From Sphingobacterium bambusae (GTDB lineage: Bacteria > Bacteroidota > Bacteroidia > Sphingobacteriales > Sphingobacteriaceae): DNA of 64,000 nt. The stretch lies in the NCBI RefSeq assembly GCF_033955345.1, contig NZ_CP138332.1:2480001-2544000 (forward strand). The letters are read 5' to 3'. Positions 50,141-59,720 of the stretch are shown one piece after another (positions within the stretch are counted from its first letter, which is position 1; each line of letters begins with the position of its first letter). Made by a program: the position numbers and the translations under genes. The notes beneath the pieces were generated by a model. It was not told where the DNA came from. It made no database searches and worked only from the letters and a program-made list of their open reading frames with translations.

Positions 50141-51781
50141 ATGTGGAAATCATTCTTTACAGGCTTATTAAGCGTGGCCCTTGCCGTCCCAGGCATGGCA
50201 CAGCCTGCACGTCCAAAGTTAGTGGTAGGCCTTATGGTCGACCAAATGCGATGGGACTATCTTTACCGTTTTGCTGATCGTTATGGCAATGATGGATTTA
50301 AGCGGCTATTAAACGATGGCTTTTCTTGCGAGAACACCATCATCAACTATATCCCTACCTACACGGCCATTGGCCACAGTTCGGTGTACACCGGTTCCGT
50401 GCCGTCTATTCATGGCATCGCGGGAAACGACTGGATTATCCAAGCTACTGGCGAATCTATGTATTGCACGCAAGACAACAACGTGCAGGGTGTGGGCACA
50501 ACGGAAAAGGAGGGACAACAATCGCCGCGCAACCTTTTGGCCTCCACGGTAACCGACCAGCTTAAGTTGGCCACGAATTTCCAATCCAAGGTAGTGGGCG
50601 TAGCAATTAAAGATCGTGGTGGCATCCTTCCGGCAGGACATTTCGCAGATGCGGCTTACTGGTTTGAAAGCAAATCCGGCGACTGGATAACGAGCAGCTT
50701 TTATATGAAGAGCCTACCTTCATGGGTAAGCAAGTTCAACAAGCAGAAGCTGGCTGAAAAATATTTAAAACAAGATTGGAATACACTATATCCGATCGAA
50801 ACCTACGCGACTAATAGCATCGCCGACAACAATCCTTACGAGGGAAAATGGGCCGGTGAGGAATCTCCGACGTTTCCACGTAAAACATCGCTCTTGATGA
50901 AGGATGCGGGCTATGAGCTGATTAAAACTACGCCACAGGGTAATACATTTACGTTGGATTTTGCGAAAGCCGCCATAGAGAACGAGCAGTTAGGGAATAA
51001 CCCTAGCAAAAGTACCGATTTTCTTTGCGTCAGTCTTTCGGCAACGGATTATGTGGGGCACCGTTATTCTCTCTCGGCTGTCGAGATTGAAGATACCTAC
51101 CTCCGCTTGGATCGGGACATAGCCGATTTCCTCGCTTATCTTGATAAGACCGTAGGAAAAGATAATTATACCCTTTTCCTTACAGCAGATCATGCTGCAT
51201 CCTACAACCCGATGTATTATACCGACCAGAAAGGTAATGGAGGCTATCTGTTCGATCGACAGATCCGCAGAAACCTTAATGAAGCCTTATCTGCAGAATT
51301 TGGATCGGACAAACTGGTGCGTAGCTTAACAAATTATCAGGTGCACCTCAACTACCCGTTGATCGATTCGCTATCATTAGATTTGGAAAAAGTAAAAAAA
51401 TCCATTATCAAAACACTGAAGAAAGAAGAAGGCATTGCATATGTCGTGGATATGGAAGGTGATCAAAACATGTTTATTCCAGCGCCGCTCCGCGAGAAAA
51501 TCATTAATGGATACAACCGTAAAAACAGCGGGGCTATACAGATCATTGCTGAGCCACAGTGGTATTCCGGTTCCCCACGAGGCACGGGTACCACACATGG
51601 CGTATGGACGGCTTACGATTCACACATTCCTTTGGTATTTATGGGATGGGGAATCAAGCATGGCGTGAGCAACAAAGAAGTACATATTGTAGATATCGCA
51701 CCAACAATCTCTTCGTTGCTACATATTATGGAGCCTAACGGGAATATTGGCAAACCTATCGTAGAGGTCTTGGGGCAATAG
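50141..51781 (+). CDS. pafA: PafA-type alkaline phosphatase
   Basis: A 546-residue secreted alkaline phosphatase of the NPP-like group, as in Elizabethkingia PafA, hydrolysing phosphate monoesters in the periplasm. Signal peptide 1-20 (MAQ after AVPG). Active-site residues can be located: Asp34 (VDQMRWD), Thr75 as nucleophile in PTYTAIGH, Asn96 in GNDWI, Lys157 and Arg159 in IKDRGG, Asp/His in SATDYVGHR, Asp/His in TADHAASY, and His in GTTHGVWTAYD. The Lys/Arg pair is the PafA monoesterase signature. It may be co-transcribed with uvrA, 27 bases upstream, but this is probably incidental. Confidence 0.93.
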   Translation: MWKSFFTGLLSVALAVPGMAQPARPKLVVGLMVDQMRWDYLYRFADRYGNDGFKRLLNDGFSCENTIINYIPTYTAIGHSSVYTGSVPSIHGIAGNDWIIQATGESMYCTQDNNVQGVGTTEKEGQQSPRNLLASTVTDQLKLATNFQSKVVGVAIKDRGGILPAGHFADAAYWFESKSGDWITSSFYMKSLPSWVSKFNKQKLAEKYLKQDWNTLYPIETYATNSIADNNPYEGKWAGEESPTFPRKTSLLMKDAGYELIKTTPQGNTFTLDFAKAAIENEQLGNNPSKSTDFLCVSLSATDYVGHRYSLSAVEIEDTYLRLDRDIADFLAYLDKTVGKDNYTLFLTADHAASYNPMYYTDQKGNGGYLFDRQIRRNLNEALSAEFGSDKLVRSLTNYQVHLNYPLIDSLSLDLEKVKKSIIKTLKKEEGIAYVVDMEGDQNMFIPAPLREKIINGYNRKNSGAIQIIAEPQWYSGSPRGTGTTHGVWTAYDSHIPLVFMGWGIKHGVSNKEVHIVDIAPTISSLLHIMEPNGNIGKPIVEVLGQ

Positions 51782-51804
51782 TTTCAGGAGCGAACTAATT
51801 TCCG

Positions 51805-51812
51805 TAACTTTG
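51805..51812 (+). promoter_or_regulatory. -7 element (TAACTTTG) before the Rrf2 gene
   Basis: Full TAnnTTTG match, 31 bases before the ATG. The gene also has a strong Shine-Dalgarno site (AAAGGAG at 51832-51838), rare in this window. Confidence 0.55.
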
Positions 51813-51843
51813 TATACAGAATTACTCGATTAAAGGAGAACAT

Positions 51844-52293
51844 ATGCTTTCTAAGAAAACAAAGTATGCCATCAAGGCGCTAATGGTTCTAGGACGAAAC
51901 TATGGAAAAGAGCCGATGCAAATCGTAAAAATTGCAGAGGAAGAGCGCATTCCAAAGAAGTTTTTGGAACAAATTCTATTGGAAATGCGTAATGCTGGCA
52001 TTCTCTACTCTAAGAAGGGCGCCGGTGGGGGGTATAGCCTGAACAAGGCTCCCGAAGACATCTTCCTTTCACAGGTGATGCGATTGATCGATGGACCTAT
52101 CGCGTTGCTTCCCTGTGTCAGCCTTAACTTCTATCGTTCTTGCGAAGAGTGCGTAGAAGAGCATGCTTGCGGTATCCGCGACACTTTTGTCGAGGTCAGA
52201 AATGCGATGCTACAAATATTAAACGATACCAGCGTAGCGCAGCTGATCAATAAGGAAAAACAGCTGTCTTTTGATATAGACATTGAGTCATAA
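51844..52293 (+). CDS. Rrf2 family transcriptional regulator
   Basis: A 149-residue winged-helix regulator. The N-terminal HTH (SKKTKYAIKALMVLG, then IAEEERIPKKFLEQILLEMRNAGILYSKKGAGGGYSL pattern) is typical. Three or four cysteines in LPCVSLNFYRSCEECVEEHACG are placed where IscR-type members bind an Fe-S cluster. This looks more like a CysR or Fe-S-sensing branch than a simple DNA binder, but the ligand is not known. It is far from the suf genes. A strong Shine-Dalgarno and its own -7 element support the start. A hairpin runs from its stop to the murF stop. Confidence 0.92.
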   Translation: MLSKKTKYAIKALMVLGRNYGKEPMQIVKIAEEERIPKKFLEQILLEMRNAGILYSKKGAGGGYSLNKAPEDIFLSQVMRLIDGPIALLPCVSLNFYRSCEECVEEHACGIRDTFVEVRNAMLQILNDTSVAQLINKEKQLSFDIDIES

Positions 52294-52331
52294 ACGAGAA
52301 AGAGGAGCAAATTGCTCCTCTTTCTCGTTTA
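52291..52331. terminator. stop-to-stop bidirectional terminator, Rrf2 gene / murF
   Basis: Arms of about 20 bases (52291-52310 and 52312-52331) are perfect complements. The left arm begins with the Rrf2 TAA and the right arm ends with the murF stop. Confidence 0.85.
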
Positions 52332-53627
52332 TAGGCATTCCATTAACTTTTCGAATGCCATCCCACGTGAGGCCTTCAAAAGAATGGTGCTGTCTTTTAT
52401 CGGTTGATCGAGGAGTGCTTTTCGAGCTTCCTCCGTTGTCTTATAAAATTCAGCGGCTTCGTGCTGATGTTCAGCAAAAGCCTTTCCCACAAAAATAGTA
52501 CGTTGCACAGGAATGCTATTTGCCATTACGACCAATTTCTGGTGCTCGGCGAAGCTTTCTTCTCCCATCTCGAACATATCACCCAAAATAATTGCCTTCT
52601 GCGGAGCTTCAATAAAAGCAATATTATCCAAAGCGGCGGCCATGCTGCTGGCATTGGCATTGTAGTAGTCGGCAATTACCGTATTGTGCGCTGTCTTTGT
52701 TATTTGTGATCGATTATTTGTTGGGGCGTAACCACTAATTCCACGATTTATCTCGTCGTCTGTCACACCAAGAAAGGCTCCTACGGCTGCTGCTGCTAAG
52801 ATATTTTCCGCATTATAGGATCCAGTTAGTTGGGTATCCACGGTATAACGTGGTCCTTCGTTTCGTTGCCATGTTATTTTTAAGAAAGGATTGGCCAATT
52901 CCAATCTGCCGACAATAGCATTTGATTGAGAAAACCCGTAGCGCACCACCTTATCGATATTTCGCTGCCGCTCCATCTCTGTCAGATGCTCGTTATCCCC
53001 CTGTATAAAGAGCACGCCAGCATGGGATTTTAGGTAATCGTAGAGCTCTCCTTTTGTTTTTTTAACTCCCTCGAAGGAGCCAAATCCTTCAAGATGTGCC
53101 TTACCCACATTAGTAATCAAGCCATGTGTAGGAGCGGCTATTTCGGAGAGGAAAGCAATTTCCCCTTGGTGGTTTGCGCCCATCTCAATGACCGCTACTT
53201 CGACACTATCGTCGATAGAGAGCAGCGACAGCGGAACACCGATATGATTATTTAAATTCCCTTTGGTGGCAAAGGTCTTATAGTGTTGGGATAAAACAGC
53301 GAACAACAGTTCCTTGGTTGTCGTTTTACCATTCGTGCCGGTGATTCCGATCACCGGAATATGTAATTGCTTGCGATGGTGACGCGCAAGATCTTGTAAG
53401 GTCTGCAGCACATCCTCCACCAAGATAAAGCGATCGTCCGTAGCATACTTTTCCTCATCGACCACCGCCAAGCTAGCCCCAGCGCCAAGGGCATCGGCGG
53501 CAAATGTATTCGCGTTGAATTTTTCACCTTTTAACGCAAAGAATATGCTCCCTTCAAGAATATTGCGTGTGTCGGTAGCAATCAATCGGTTTTTAATATA
53601 ATGTTGATACAACTGCTCTATGGTCAT
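52329..53627 (-). CDS. murF: UDP-N-acetylmuramoyl-tripeptide--D-alanyl-D-alanine ligase
   Basis: Adds D-Ala-D-Ala to the UDP-MurNAc tripeptide in peptidoglycan synthesis, cytosolic. The 432 residues have the three Mur-ligase domains: an N-terminal Mur domain, the ATP site GITGTNGKTTTKE (Walker A near 97-103), and then AVIEMGANHQGEIAFL and NVGKAHLEGFGSFEGV, both characteristic of MurF. It is not in a dcw cluster here, but alone next to a beta-propeller gene. Its -7 element is at 53651-53644. Confidence 0.95.
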   Translation of the reverse strand: MTIEQLYQHYIKNRLIATDTRNILEGSIFFALKGEKFNANTFAADALGAGASLAVVDEEKYATDDRFILVEDVLQTLQDLARHHRKQLHIPVIGITGTNGKTTTKELLFAVLSQHYKTFATKGNLNNHIGVPLSLLSIDDSVEVAVIEMGANHQGEIAFLSEIAAPTHGLITNVGKAHLEGFGSFEGVKKTKGELYDYLKSHAGVLFIQGDNEHLTEMERQRNIDKVVRYGFSQSNAIVGRLELANPFLKITWQRNEGPRYTVDTQLTGSYNAENILAAAAVGAFLGVTDDEINRGISGYAPTNNRSQITKTAHNTVIADYYNANASSMAAALDNIAFIEAPQKAIILGDMFEMGEESFAEHQKLVVMANSIPVQRTIFVGKAFAEHQHEAAEFYKTTEEARKALLDQPIKDSTILLKASRGMAFEKLMECL

Positions 53628-53643
53628 GGTCGTTCGTTTTCAA

Positions 53644-53651
53644 CAAAGGTA
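53644..53651 (-). promoter_or_regulatory. -7 element (TACCTTTG) of murF
   Basis: Exact -7 match on the minus strand, 16 bases before the murF ATG; -33 not found. Confidence 0.55.
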
Positions 53652-53730
53652 AGCATCGTCCGTCTAAAAATGAGGTTGCTTTTGCTTCAATTTACATCAT
53701 CCTCATTTTAAGCAGCTACACATAAAAACA

Positions 53731-53766
53731 CATGGGCGGCAACTGTTCACCCTGTTGCCGCCCATG
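53731..53766 (-). terminator. terminator of the beta-propeller gene
   Basis: 13-bp perfect stem CATGGGCGGCAAC (53731-53743) with 53754-53766 and a 10-base loop, followed on the minus strand by TGTTTTTAT. Confidence 0.85.
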
Positions 53767-53795
53767 GTTCTATATCGCATCTGTCGTATGTACCT

Positions 53796-54614
53796 TTAAT
53801 TTAGCTTATACGCTTTGACGCTGTTATTGTTAAAGGTTGGGATAAAAATGGTATTAGATTGCGGGTGATATCCTAAATCTGCCGTATTCATCTTTCCGCG
53901 TACATCCAGAAGCTTATCAAAGGAACCGTCTGCTTTGACATGGTAAATCAGTCCTCCCCAACAAGTGACTAAAAACTCATCGTTACCGATGGGCTCCAGA
54001 CCATCTCCGCCAAGCTCAAAGCCTTTCGCAATTATGGAACTCTTCTTATTGGCATCAATTTTCCAAAGTTCCGGTCCAACCAATGCATACAGATGTCCGT
54101 TGGAATATTTTAGTCCATTGACCGAAGGTGTATTTTCCAAGTAAACAGCTGGTCTATTGTTTCGCATTTGGTATATCTTTCCCGATCGCGTATCAGAAAC
54201 GTAAACCACCCCATTATCATCAATGGTGACATCATTTAACATGACGGCTCCTGGGAATTCAATTTGGTTAACCACATTACCCGTGACTACATCAATCACC
54301 CAAACCGAGGTGACGTCGGCCACGTACAACAAATCTTTATATAGCGCTAAGCCCTTAGGGGCATCCATTTCTGTAATCCAGTCTTTTTGCTTGATTGATC
54401 CATCCAAATTAAGAATGGCGACGCCGCCTTTGCCATCCTTCGCCATGGCATCGCCGTCAATGAGCGAAACATAGAGCAAATCGTTTTTGGCCGAATAAAG
54501 CACAGACTCGGGCGTCGGAAGATCCTTGGTTTCCCAAAGTTCGGTAAGCTGCCTTTGGGCAAATGCTGTCGTGGATAGACAGGCTCCCAAGGCTAAAAAG
54601 AATAATTTTTTCAT
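53796..54614 (-). CDS. SMP-30/gluconolactonase/NHL-like beta-propeller, secreted
   Basis: A 272-residue protein with a signal peptide (MKKLFFLALG, cleavage after AFA). The mature protein is a six-bladed-type beta-propeller with repeated strand patterns (NDLLYVSLIDG, GLALYKDLLYVADVTSV, MLNDVTIDDNGVVYVSDT, GLKYSNGHLYALVG, GGDGLEPIGNDEFLVTCWGG). Such SMP-30-like proteins include lactonases and paraoxonase-like hydrolases, and many have only a ligand-binding role. The calcium-binding residues cannot be confirmed by eye. I choose ATG 54614 so that the signal peptide is N-terminal. Confidence 0.82.
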   Translation of the reverse strand: MKKLFFLALGACLSTTAFAQRQLTELWETKDLPTPESVLYSAKNDLLYVSLIDGDAMAKDGKGGVAILNLDGSIKQKDWITEMDAPKGLALYKDLLYVADVTSVWVIDVVTGNVVNQIEFPGAVMLNDVTIDDNGVVYVSDTRSGKIYQMRNNRPAVYLENTPSVNGLKYSNGHLYALVGPELWKIDANKKSSIIAKGFELGGDGLEPIGNDEFLVTCWGGLIYHVKADGSFDKLLDVRGKMNTADLGYHPQSNTIFIPTFNNNSVKAYKLN

Positions 54615-54756
54615 GTATATCTGTTTTTCTAAGTGATCTATTCGTATCAAGATTTGCAGTATCCACGTACCTTAATCTGCCTACAAGATATAGCTTTTTT
54701 GCAGATTATTCCATAAGTGTACCCCTTCATAGTAAACGAATATATAGCCACATTGT

Positions 54757-55344
54757 TTAGATATCGTCTTTTTTGATCCATTTAGGAACAGCCGTAGGTT
54801 CGTAGCGTTCCATTTTATCCAAGAGCTCCTCGATGGTATCTGCCACCAGTAGCATTGATCGATTTTCAGGCTTTAACAAACCTTCCGCCACCATATGATC
54901 GACGAAGCTGATCAGATGTTGGTAGAAATTATTGGTATTAAGCAGGCCTACAGGCTTTTTGTGTAGACCGAGCTGTGCCCAAGTAATCATCTCAAAGAGC
55001 TCTTCGAGTGTTCCAAATCCTCCGGGCAAGGCAATGACGCCCTCCGCATAGTCGTTCATAATACGCTTCCTATCGTGCATGGTATCCACGGTAATCAGCG
55101 TTGTGATGCCGGTATGCTCACGCTCTTTGGAATTCAGAAAATGCGGAATTACGCCGACCACATTTCCACCTGCCTCCAGCGCCGCATTCGCCACTGTCCC
55201 CATCAATCCTACTTTACCACCGCCATATACCAATTGAATATGACGCTCGGCCATAACGCGTCCAGCATGTGCCGCCTGCTCCCGATACACATCGCTGTGA
55301 CCAAAACTCGATGCGCAATACACGACGATACTTTTTAGTTTCAT
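54757..55344 (-). CDS. LOG family protein (TIGR00730 Rossmann fold)
   Basis: A 195-residue homodimeric Rossmann protein. PGGFGTLEELFE is the LOG-family motif for the phosphoribohydrolase active site, and MHDRKRIM and YGGGKVGLMG are the others. Members cleave nucleoside-5'-monophosphate ribosides; some make active cytokinins, and bacterial ones are also annotated as AMP nucleosidase-like. The real substrate is not known. Start chosen at the second ATG (55344, MKLKSIVVY), two codons after the first possible ATG. Confidence 0.9.
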   Translation of the reverse strand: MKLKSIVVYCASSFGHSDVYREQAAHAGRVMAERHIQLVYGGGKVGLMGTVANAALEAGGNVVGVIPHFLNSKEREHTGITTLITVDTMHDRKRIMNDYAEGVIALPGGFGTLEELFEMITWAQLGLHKKPVGLLNTNNFYQHLISFVDHMVAEGLLKPENRSMLLVADTIEELLDKMERYEPTAVPKWIKKDDI

Positions 55345-55356
55345 ACACAAGTATAA

Positions 55357-55390
55357 ACAAAAAGCCGCAGGTTTTACTATCCTACGGCCT
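55357..55390 (-). terminator. terminator of the outer-membrane barrel gene
   Basis: GCCGcAGG (55364-55371) pairs with CCTaCGGC (55381-55388) with one mismatch, followed on the minus strand by TTTTTGTTT. Confidence 0.75.
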
Positions 55391-55424
55391 TATTGTCTTC
55401 TTTCAGCTTCTGTTATTGCACAGG

Positions 55425-57854
55425 CTACAGCGCTCTATTTTTTTCTTCGGAATCTGTTGAAGTGCGTTTGGTCTGCTGTTTAAGGTTTCCAAACTTATAG
55501 GTATAGGTCAATCGGATCACCCGGTTATCATTATACTGGCTGAATTGGCTGTCGAATTCCGCAAAACTGGTAGAAACGTTATTTTTCTGCGTGCGGAAAA
55601 TGTCAGTTGCTGCCAATTTCAAGGAGCTTCGTTGATCCTTAAAGTTATAGTTTACACCTACATCAGTTCCCCATCGTGTATGGATCTTGTACACATTGTA
55701 TAAGAAGGGGCTGTTGTAATTAACCGATAGTTCGGCCCCAAATCCTTTCCCTAACTTGAAATTGTTGGTGCTTCTGCCTTGGAAAAAGAAAGAGCCTTGA
55801 TTCACCACAGAATCAGCTATCGCTCCTTTAAAATGCATGTAGATTCCTGTCAAGTTATTGTTCATCGTCCAAAATTTGCCAATCTGTGCTGGTGCATTAA
55901 TATTCAAGTAAGAGGTCATACTACGCTCAAGATTCACCTGTTGAATCCACGATTCACCAGTTTCTGCATTTTGCCCTAAGCTTTCCACCATGGCGTCGTT
56001 TGTAATATCAGTTCCCAGCGTAAAGTTGAACATCTTCATCAGTGTATAGTTCAGCGTAAAGCCATCCGTATACTGGGGTCTGAGATATGGATTCCCCAAC
56101 ATGAAGGTAAATTTATCTATATAATAGGGCATGGGGTTTAAGAACCGATAGTTTGGTCTTGAAATCTTCCTCGCGTAGCTCAGCGAGAGGATATTATTTT
56201 CATTAAAGGAATACGAACTACCTAAGGAAGGAAACAGATCGAGGTAGCTCCGTTTATTGATCGTATCCGTTGTTATTGAATGCGCATTGGATTGGGTATG
56301 CTCTGCACGAAGCCCCAATTTGATGCTTGCCTTCCCAAATTCGCGACTATAATCTAGATAACCGGCAGCAATCTGCTCGGTGTAGACAAAGTGGTTTTGC
56401 CTCCGTGGAAACCGCTGCCATGTTTCGTCAACAAATTCTTCGAACGCAAGGTTATTATCCGATTTTACTCGGCTGTATTTTAGCCCGGATTCGAATTTCC
56501 CCTTTCCAATATTTTTAACAAAATCCAACTTACCCACGTAGATGTTTATATTAACGGGCATAGCGGTACGCCAATATTCCGGATCGCGTACCAATACGCC
56601 ATTCGGAAAAAAAGTCTGATAATCATAAGCTATATCCGATCGGTTACGGAATGCTGTCCAGTCGAGATCCAAGGTTAATTTACCACCGAGGGTATCGACC
56701 TTCAGTTCGTTGTTAAAGTTTATCGAATAGCGATTAAATGGCGTCTTACTATCGGTAATTGTATTCAACACCGAATCTACCGATCCTACTTGTGGCCCTA
56801 TTTGGGTATGGCTTCGATTGACAGACTGCTCATCATCATTATCCCCAGAAAACTGCAATAACATCGTATTTCTCTCCGAGGTACGTTGTTCAATCCCGAC
56901 TTTATAATTATGTGTTTTATTGGTTTCTACCAAGCTCGCCTCTTGATCAAATACCCTTGTCAACTCCTCGGAAGAGATGGTACGCATCAGATCCAAATCA
57001 AACTGACGTTTATTACGGGTAAAGCCATAGTTCGCGAAAAGGGTGGTGTTATTCTTCTTGTAGTTTAACGTCAAGGAAGAGTTCCCGCGAAAATGTTGGC
57101 CTTGTGCCGCACTGGCTAGCACTGTTCCGTTAAAACCTTCTAACCGGTTCTTTTTTAACGTGATGTTGATTGTCCCGACAGAACCTTCAGCATCATCCTT
57201 TGCGCTTCGACCCGTCGTTACCTCAATACTTTTTATTTGATCACCGTTCATGGATTTCAAAAAGGTAGCAAGCTGTTCGCCGCTCATAAAGGTCTGCCGC
57301 CCATCGATGGTCACGTTCACCCCTTGCTGCCCCATGAGCTGCAGGTTTTCATCTTTATCCACGCTAACACCTGGCGCGCGTTGCAACACTTCCAAAGCAT
57401 TGTTGCCCGCCGCTAACGTCGAGTTCTCCACGTTTAGAATAAGTTTTCCATCCCGTTGTTGCACCAAAGGTACCCGTCCTTCGACGGCGACGGCATCTAT
57501 GGTGTGCGCTTGAGCGATCAATTGTATATCATCCATGACGCGTGTATTGTCATCTGTTTGGAACACGGCTGACTTGAATTCCTGAAAACCCACGGATGTA
57601 GCTTGCAGCACAAACTCGCCTTTCGGCACGTTGTTAATTTGGTAGCTCCCTTGCTCGTCCGTAATGCCTGTTTTTATGACGGCGCCCGCCTTTGCCGTGA
57701 GCAGATAAATCGAGACATTCGCCAACGGTAGTTTTTCGGGCGAAACAACCTTTCCTTTTAAGGTTCCTTTCGGCAGTTGCTGTGCCTGAAGGGAGAGCGC
57801 GGCGCACAAGAAAAGGTTAATCAGTAACATTAAGTAAGTATAGTTTTTTTTCAT
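55425..57854 (-). CDS. TonB-receptor-like outer-membrane beta-barrel family protein
   Basis: An 809-residue outer-membrane protein. Signal peptide (LINLFLCAALSLQA), carboxypeptidase-regulatory-like domain (about 27-115), plug-like domain (about 130-235: APGVSVDKDENLQLMGQQGVNVTIDGRQT), and a large barrel of the OMP_b-brl_3 type (NSSLTLNYKKNNTTLF, LSLSYARKISRPNYRFLNP, GNPYLRPQY). This family is widespread in Bacteroidota but its ligands are mostly unknown. I start at ATG 57854 (MKKNYTYLML). It follows PadR and PspC genes on the same strand, and may be in one transcript with them. Confidence 0.88.
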   Translation of the reverse strand: MKKNYTYLMLLINLFLCAALSLQAQQLPKGTLKGKVVSPEKLPLANVSIYLLTAKAGAVIKTGITDEQGSYQINNVPKGEFVLQATSVGFQEFKSAVFQTDDNTRVMDDIQLIAQAHTIDAVAVEGRVPLVQQRDGKLILNVENSTLAAGNNALEVLQRAPGVSVDKDENLQLMGQQGVNVTIDGRQTFMSGEQLATFLKSMNGDQIKSIEVTTGRSAKDDAEGSVGTINITLKKNRLEGFNGTVLASAAQGQHFRGNSSLTLNYKKNNTTLFANYGFTRNKRQFDLDLMRTISSEELTRVFDQEASLVETNKTHNYKVGIEQRTSERNTMLLQFSGDNDDEQSVNRSHTQIGPQVGSVDSVLNTITDSKTPFNRYSINFNNELKVDTLGGKLTLDLDWTAFRNRSDIAYDYQTFFPNGVLVRDPEYWRTAMPVNINIYVGKLDFVKNIGKGKFESGLKYSRVKSDNNLAFEEFVDETWQRFPRRQNHFVYTEQIAAGYLDYSREFGKASIKLGLRAEHTQSNAHSITTDTINKRSYLDLFPSLGSSYSFNENNILSLSYARKISRPNYRFLNPMPYYIDKFTFMLGNPYLRPQYTDGFTLNYTLMKMFNFTLGTDITNDAMVESLGQNAETGESWIQQVNLERSMTSYLNINAPAQIGKFWTMNNNLTGIYMHFKGAIADSVVNQGSFFFQGRSTNNFKLGKGFGAELSVNYNSPFLYNVYKIHTRWGTDVGVNYNFKDQRSSLKLAATDIFRTQKNNVSTSFAEFDSQFSQYNDNRVIRLTYTYKFGNLKQQTKRTSTDSEEKNRAL

Positions 57855-57941
57855 AAGTCGATCAATACCTTGCTTAGCTGCCTGTTGCACGTACAGCTAA
57901 GCAAGGTGGTAAGTAATGGAATAGTTCGTTTGAAGCCAGCT

Positions 57942-59687
57942 CTATTTGTCCGCTTTCTTCTCTTTTATTTTCACGCTTTTGTCTTTCACTTCAATCGTAA
58001 CATTAGAACCATCGATGGTGATAATGGAATCTTTCTTACTGTCGGTCACATCTGAAGACGATTCCATTTGCACATCTGCAATTTCCTCATCGCTATCGTC
58101 GTCATCATCATCGTCATCTTTGGGTGCTTCCTGTGCACAAACCAACCCTGTTGGGGACATAGTCCATTCGGTATATTTCTGATGATCCTGATCAGCATAG
58201 TTATTTAGACACTCCCAATAGGATACGCCACGAAGCTTATTGCCCATCTCGCGATCCAGTATCACTTTTGCTCCACGGGGCAAGTACACCGTTACCCCGA
58301 CATATTGGTCTCTATCCAATGCATTCTTCCGCAATAGGAAATGGCTCGGGAACAAGGTGGTTTCTCCGTCTTGCACCGCTTCATATACAATATTTTTGGC
58401 CCGTTCAGCCGCCAACTGGTAAGTTTTTCCTTTGGCCGAATAGTTATATTGTATATAGGGCTGTGCCAATGAATCAATACTTTCAAAAGTAATACCGATA
58501 TCATCGTGCAAGTAGTTTCGTAAATCTTGCCCATCGATCTGAATATTAAATTTCGATCGTAAAGAGTCTTTTTCGCTAGCATCCAAAATCCGTATGTCCT
58601 TTTCGGTAAAATGATACACTTTTCGCGCTGTTATATTGCGTTGCACATTGATCGTACTTTGCTCGCGAAAGTCTTGTGCAGCATACACACAATAGTAAAT
58701 GACGCCAACGATAGATACGATCCATGCGGCGAACATTGTCAGTGACAAATAATTATTAATTTTATCTGTTTTAAAGAGTACTCTTACCAACCAGAGAAAA
58801 AGCGCTAAAAACGGGATGGTCATGGCCATAAAACCGAAAGACAAGGCTATTACCGCATCGTCGGTCGATAAGACGGCGAGTGGCGGAAACAAGATCGGGT
58901 TTTCAAGACCAAAGAGGTTCATCATGTTGAAGACATAGAAGATAAAAAGACCTAAAATATTCAATCCCGTAAAGATCAACATCAGCCATGCAATCATCTT
59001 CCCGATAATGCCCAAACATCCGCCCAAGGCGTTTCCTGCCGTGCGCGCACCACGACTAATATGCTCTCCAGCTCCGGCAAATTCGGAAGAGAACGTTTTT
59101 ACTTCTTCATCAAAGGATTTTTTAAAGTTCTGCAAATTGGGCACTTCGCCGCGCATAGACATCTTATCGGCACGCGTTTCTGCTACGGGCATCACCATCC
59201 AAAGAATGATGTACACCAAGAATCCAGATCCGCCAATCAACACAAAAAGCACCAACAGCACACGTAGCCAACGTGGTTCCATACCAAAGTAATGAGCCAA
59301 ACCGCTACACACACCACCCAATACCTTGTCGTCCGGATCGCGCATAAGCTTACGCCCCGTTTGACGAGGATCTTTATGAAGCGGTGGTTGCTCGTCATTT
59401 TGCCCTTCACCAGCCTCTTCGCTCTGCTCAAAGTCACTTACACGTCCCATACGCGTAATAACCTGCTGCACATCTTCCAAGTTGATGACCTCCTTACGTC
59501 CCGTTTGGATACGTTCGTTGAACATTTCGGCAATTCGGTTTTCGATATCTTCTAAAATTTCCTTGCTCTCAGCACTATTACCAAAATGCTTCTTGATATC
59601 GATCATATAGGATCGGAGCATCTCGTACGCATCTTCCTCGATGTGAAAAACGATGCTGTTTATGTTTATGATGATTGTCTTATTCAT
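57942..59687 (-). CDS. PspC domain membrane protein
   Basis: A 581-residue protein. A soluble N-terminal part (1-100) with a helical stretch (MLRSYMIDIKKHFGN and ILEDIENRIAEMFNERI) comes before a PspC domain (about 110-170: DDKVLGGVCSGLAHYFG and IGGSGFLVYIILWMVMP). Three to four more hydrophobic helices follow (about 215-345), then a large periplasmic-like domain (about 370-530) and an Asp/Glu-rich tail (DDDDDDDDSDEE). PspC proteins belong to phage-shock and envelope-stress responses. Encoded 33 bases after padR, it is the classic PadR-controlled target in Bacteroidota. Confidence 0.88.
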   Translation of the reverse strand: MNKTIIININSIVFHIEEDAYEMLRSYMIDIKKHFGNSAESKEILEDIENRIAEMFNERIQTGRKEVINLEDVQQVITRMGRVSDFEQSEEAGEGQNDEQPPLHKDPRQTGRKLMRDPDDKVLGGVCSGLAHYFGMEPRWLRVLLVLFVLIGGSGFLVYIILWMVMPVAETRADKMSMRGEVPNLQNFKKSFDEEVKTFSSEFAGAGEHISRGARTAGNALGGCLGIIGKMIAWLMLIFTGLNILGLFIFYVFNMMNLFGLENPILFPPLAVLSTDDAVIALSFGFMAMTIPFLALFLWLVRVLFKTDKINNYLSLTMFAAWIVSIVGVIYYCVYAAQDFREQSTINVQRNITARKVYHFTEKDIRILDASEKDSLRSKFNIQIDGQDLRNYLHDDIGITFESIDSLAQPYIQYNYSAKGKTYQLAAERAKNIVYEAVQDGETTLFPSHFLLRKNALDRDQYVGVTVYLPRGAKVILDREMGNKLRGVSYWECLNNYADQDHQKYTEWTMSPTGLVCAQEAPKDDDDDDDDSDEEIADVQMESSSDVTDSKKDSIITIDGSNVTIEVKDKSVKIKEKKADK

Positions 59688-59720
59688 GACCTTGTTTAAT
59701 AGTTAAGATTAGTATTGTGG

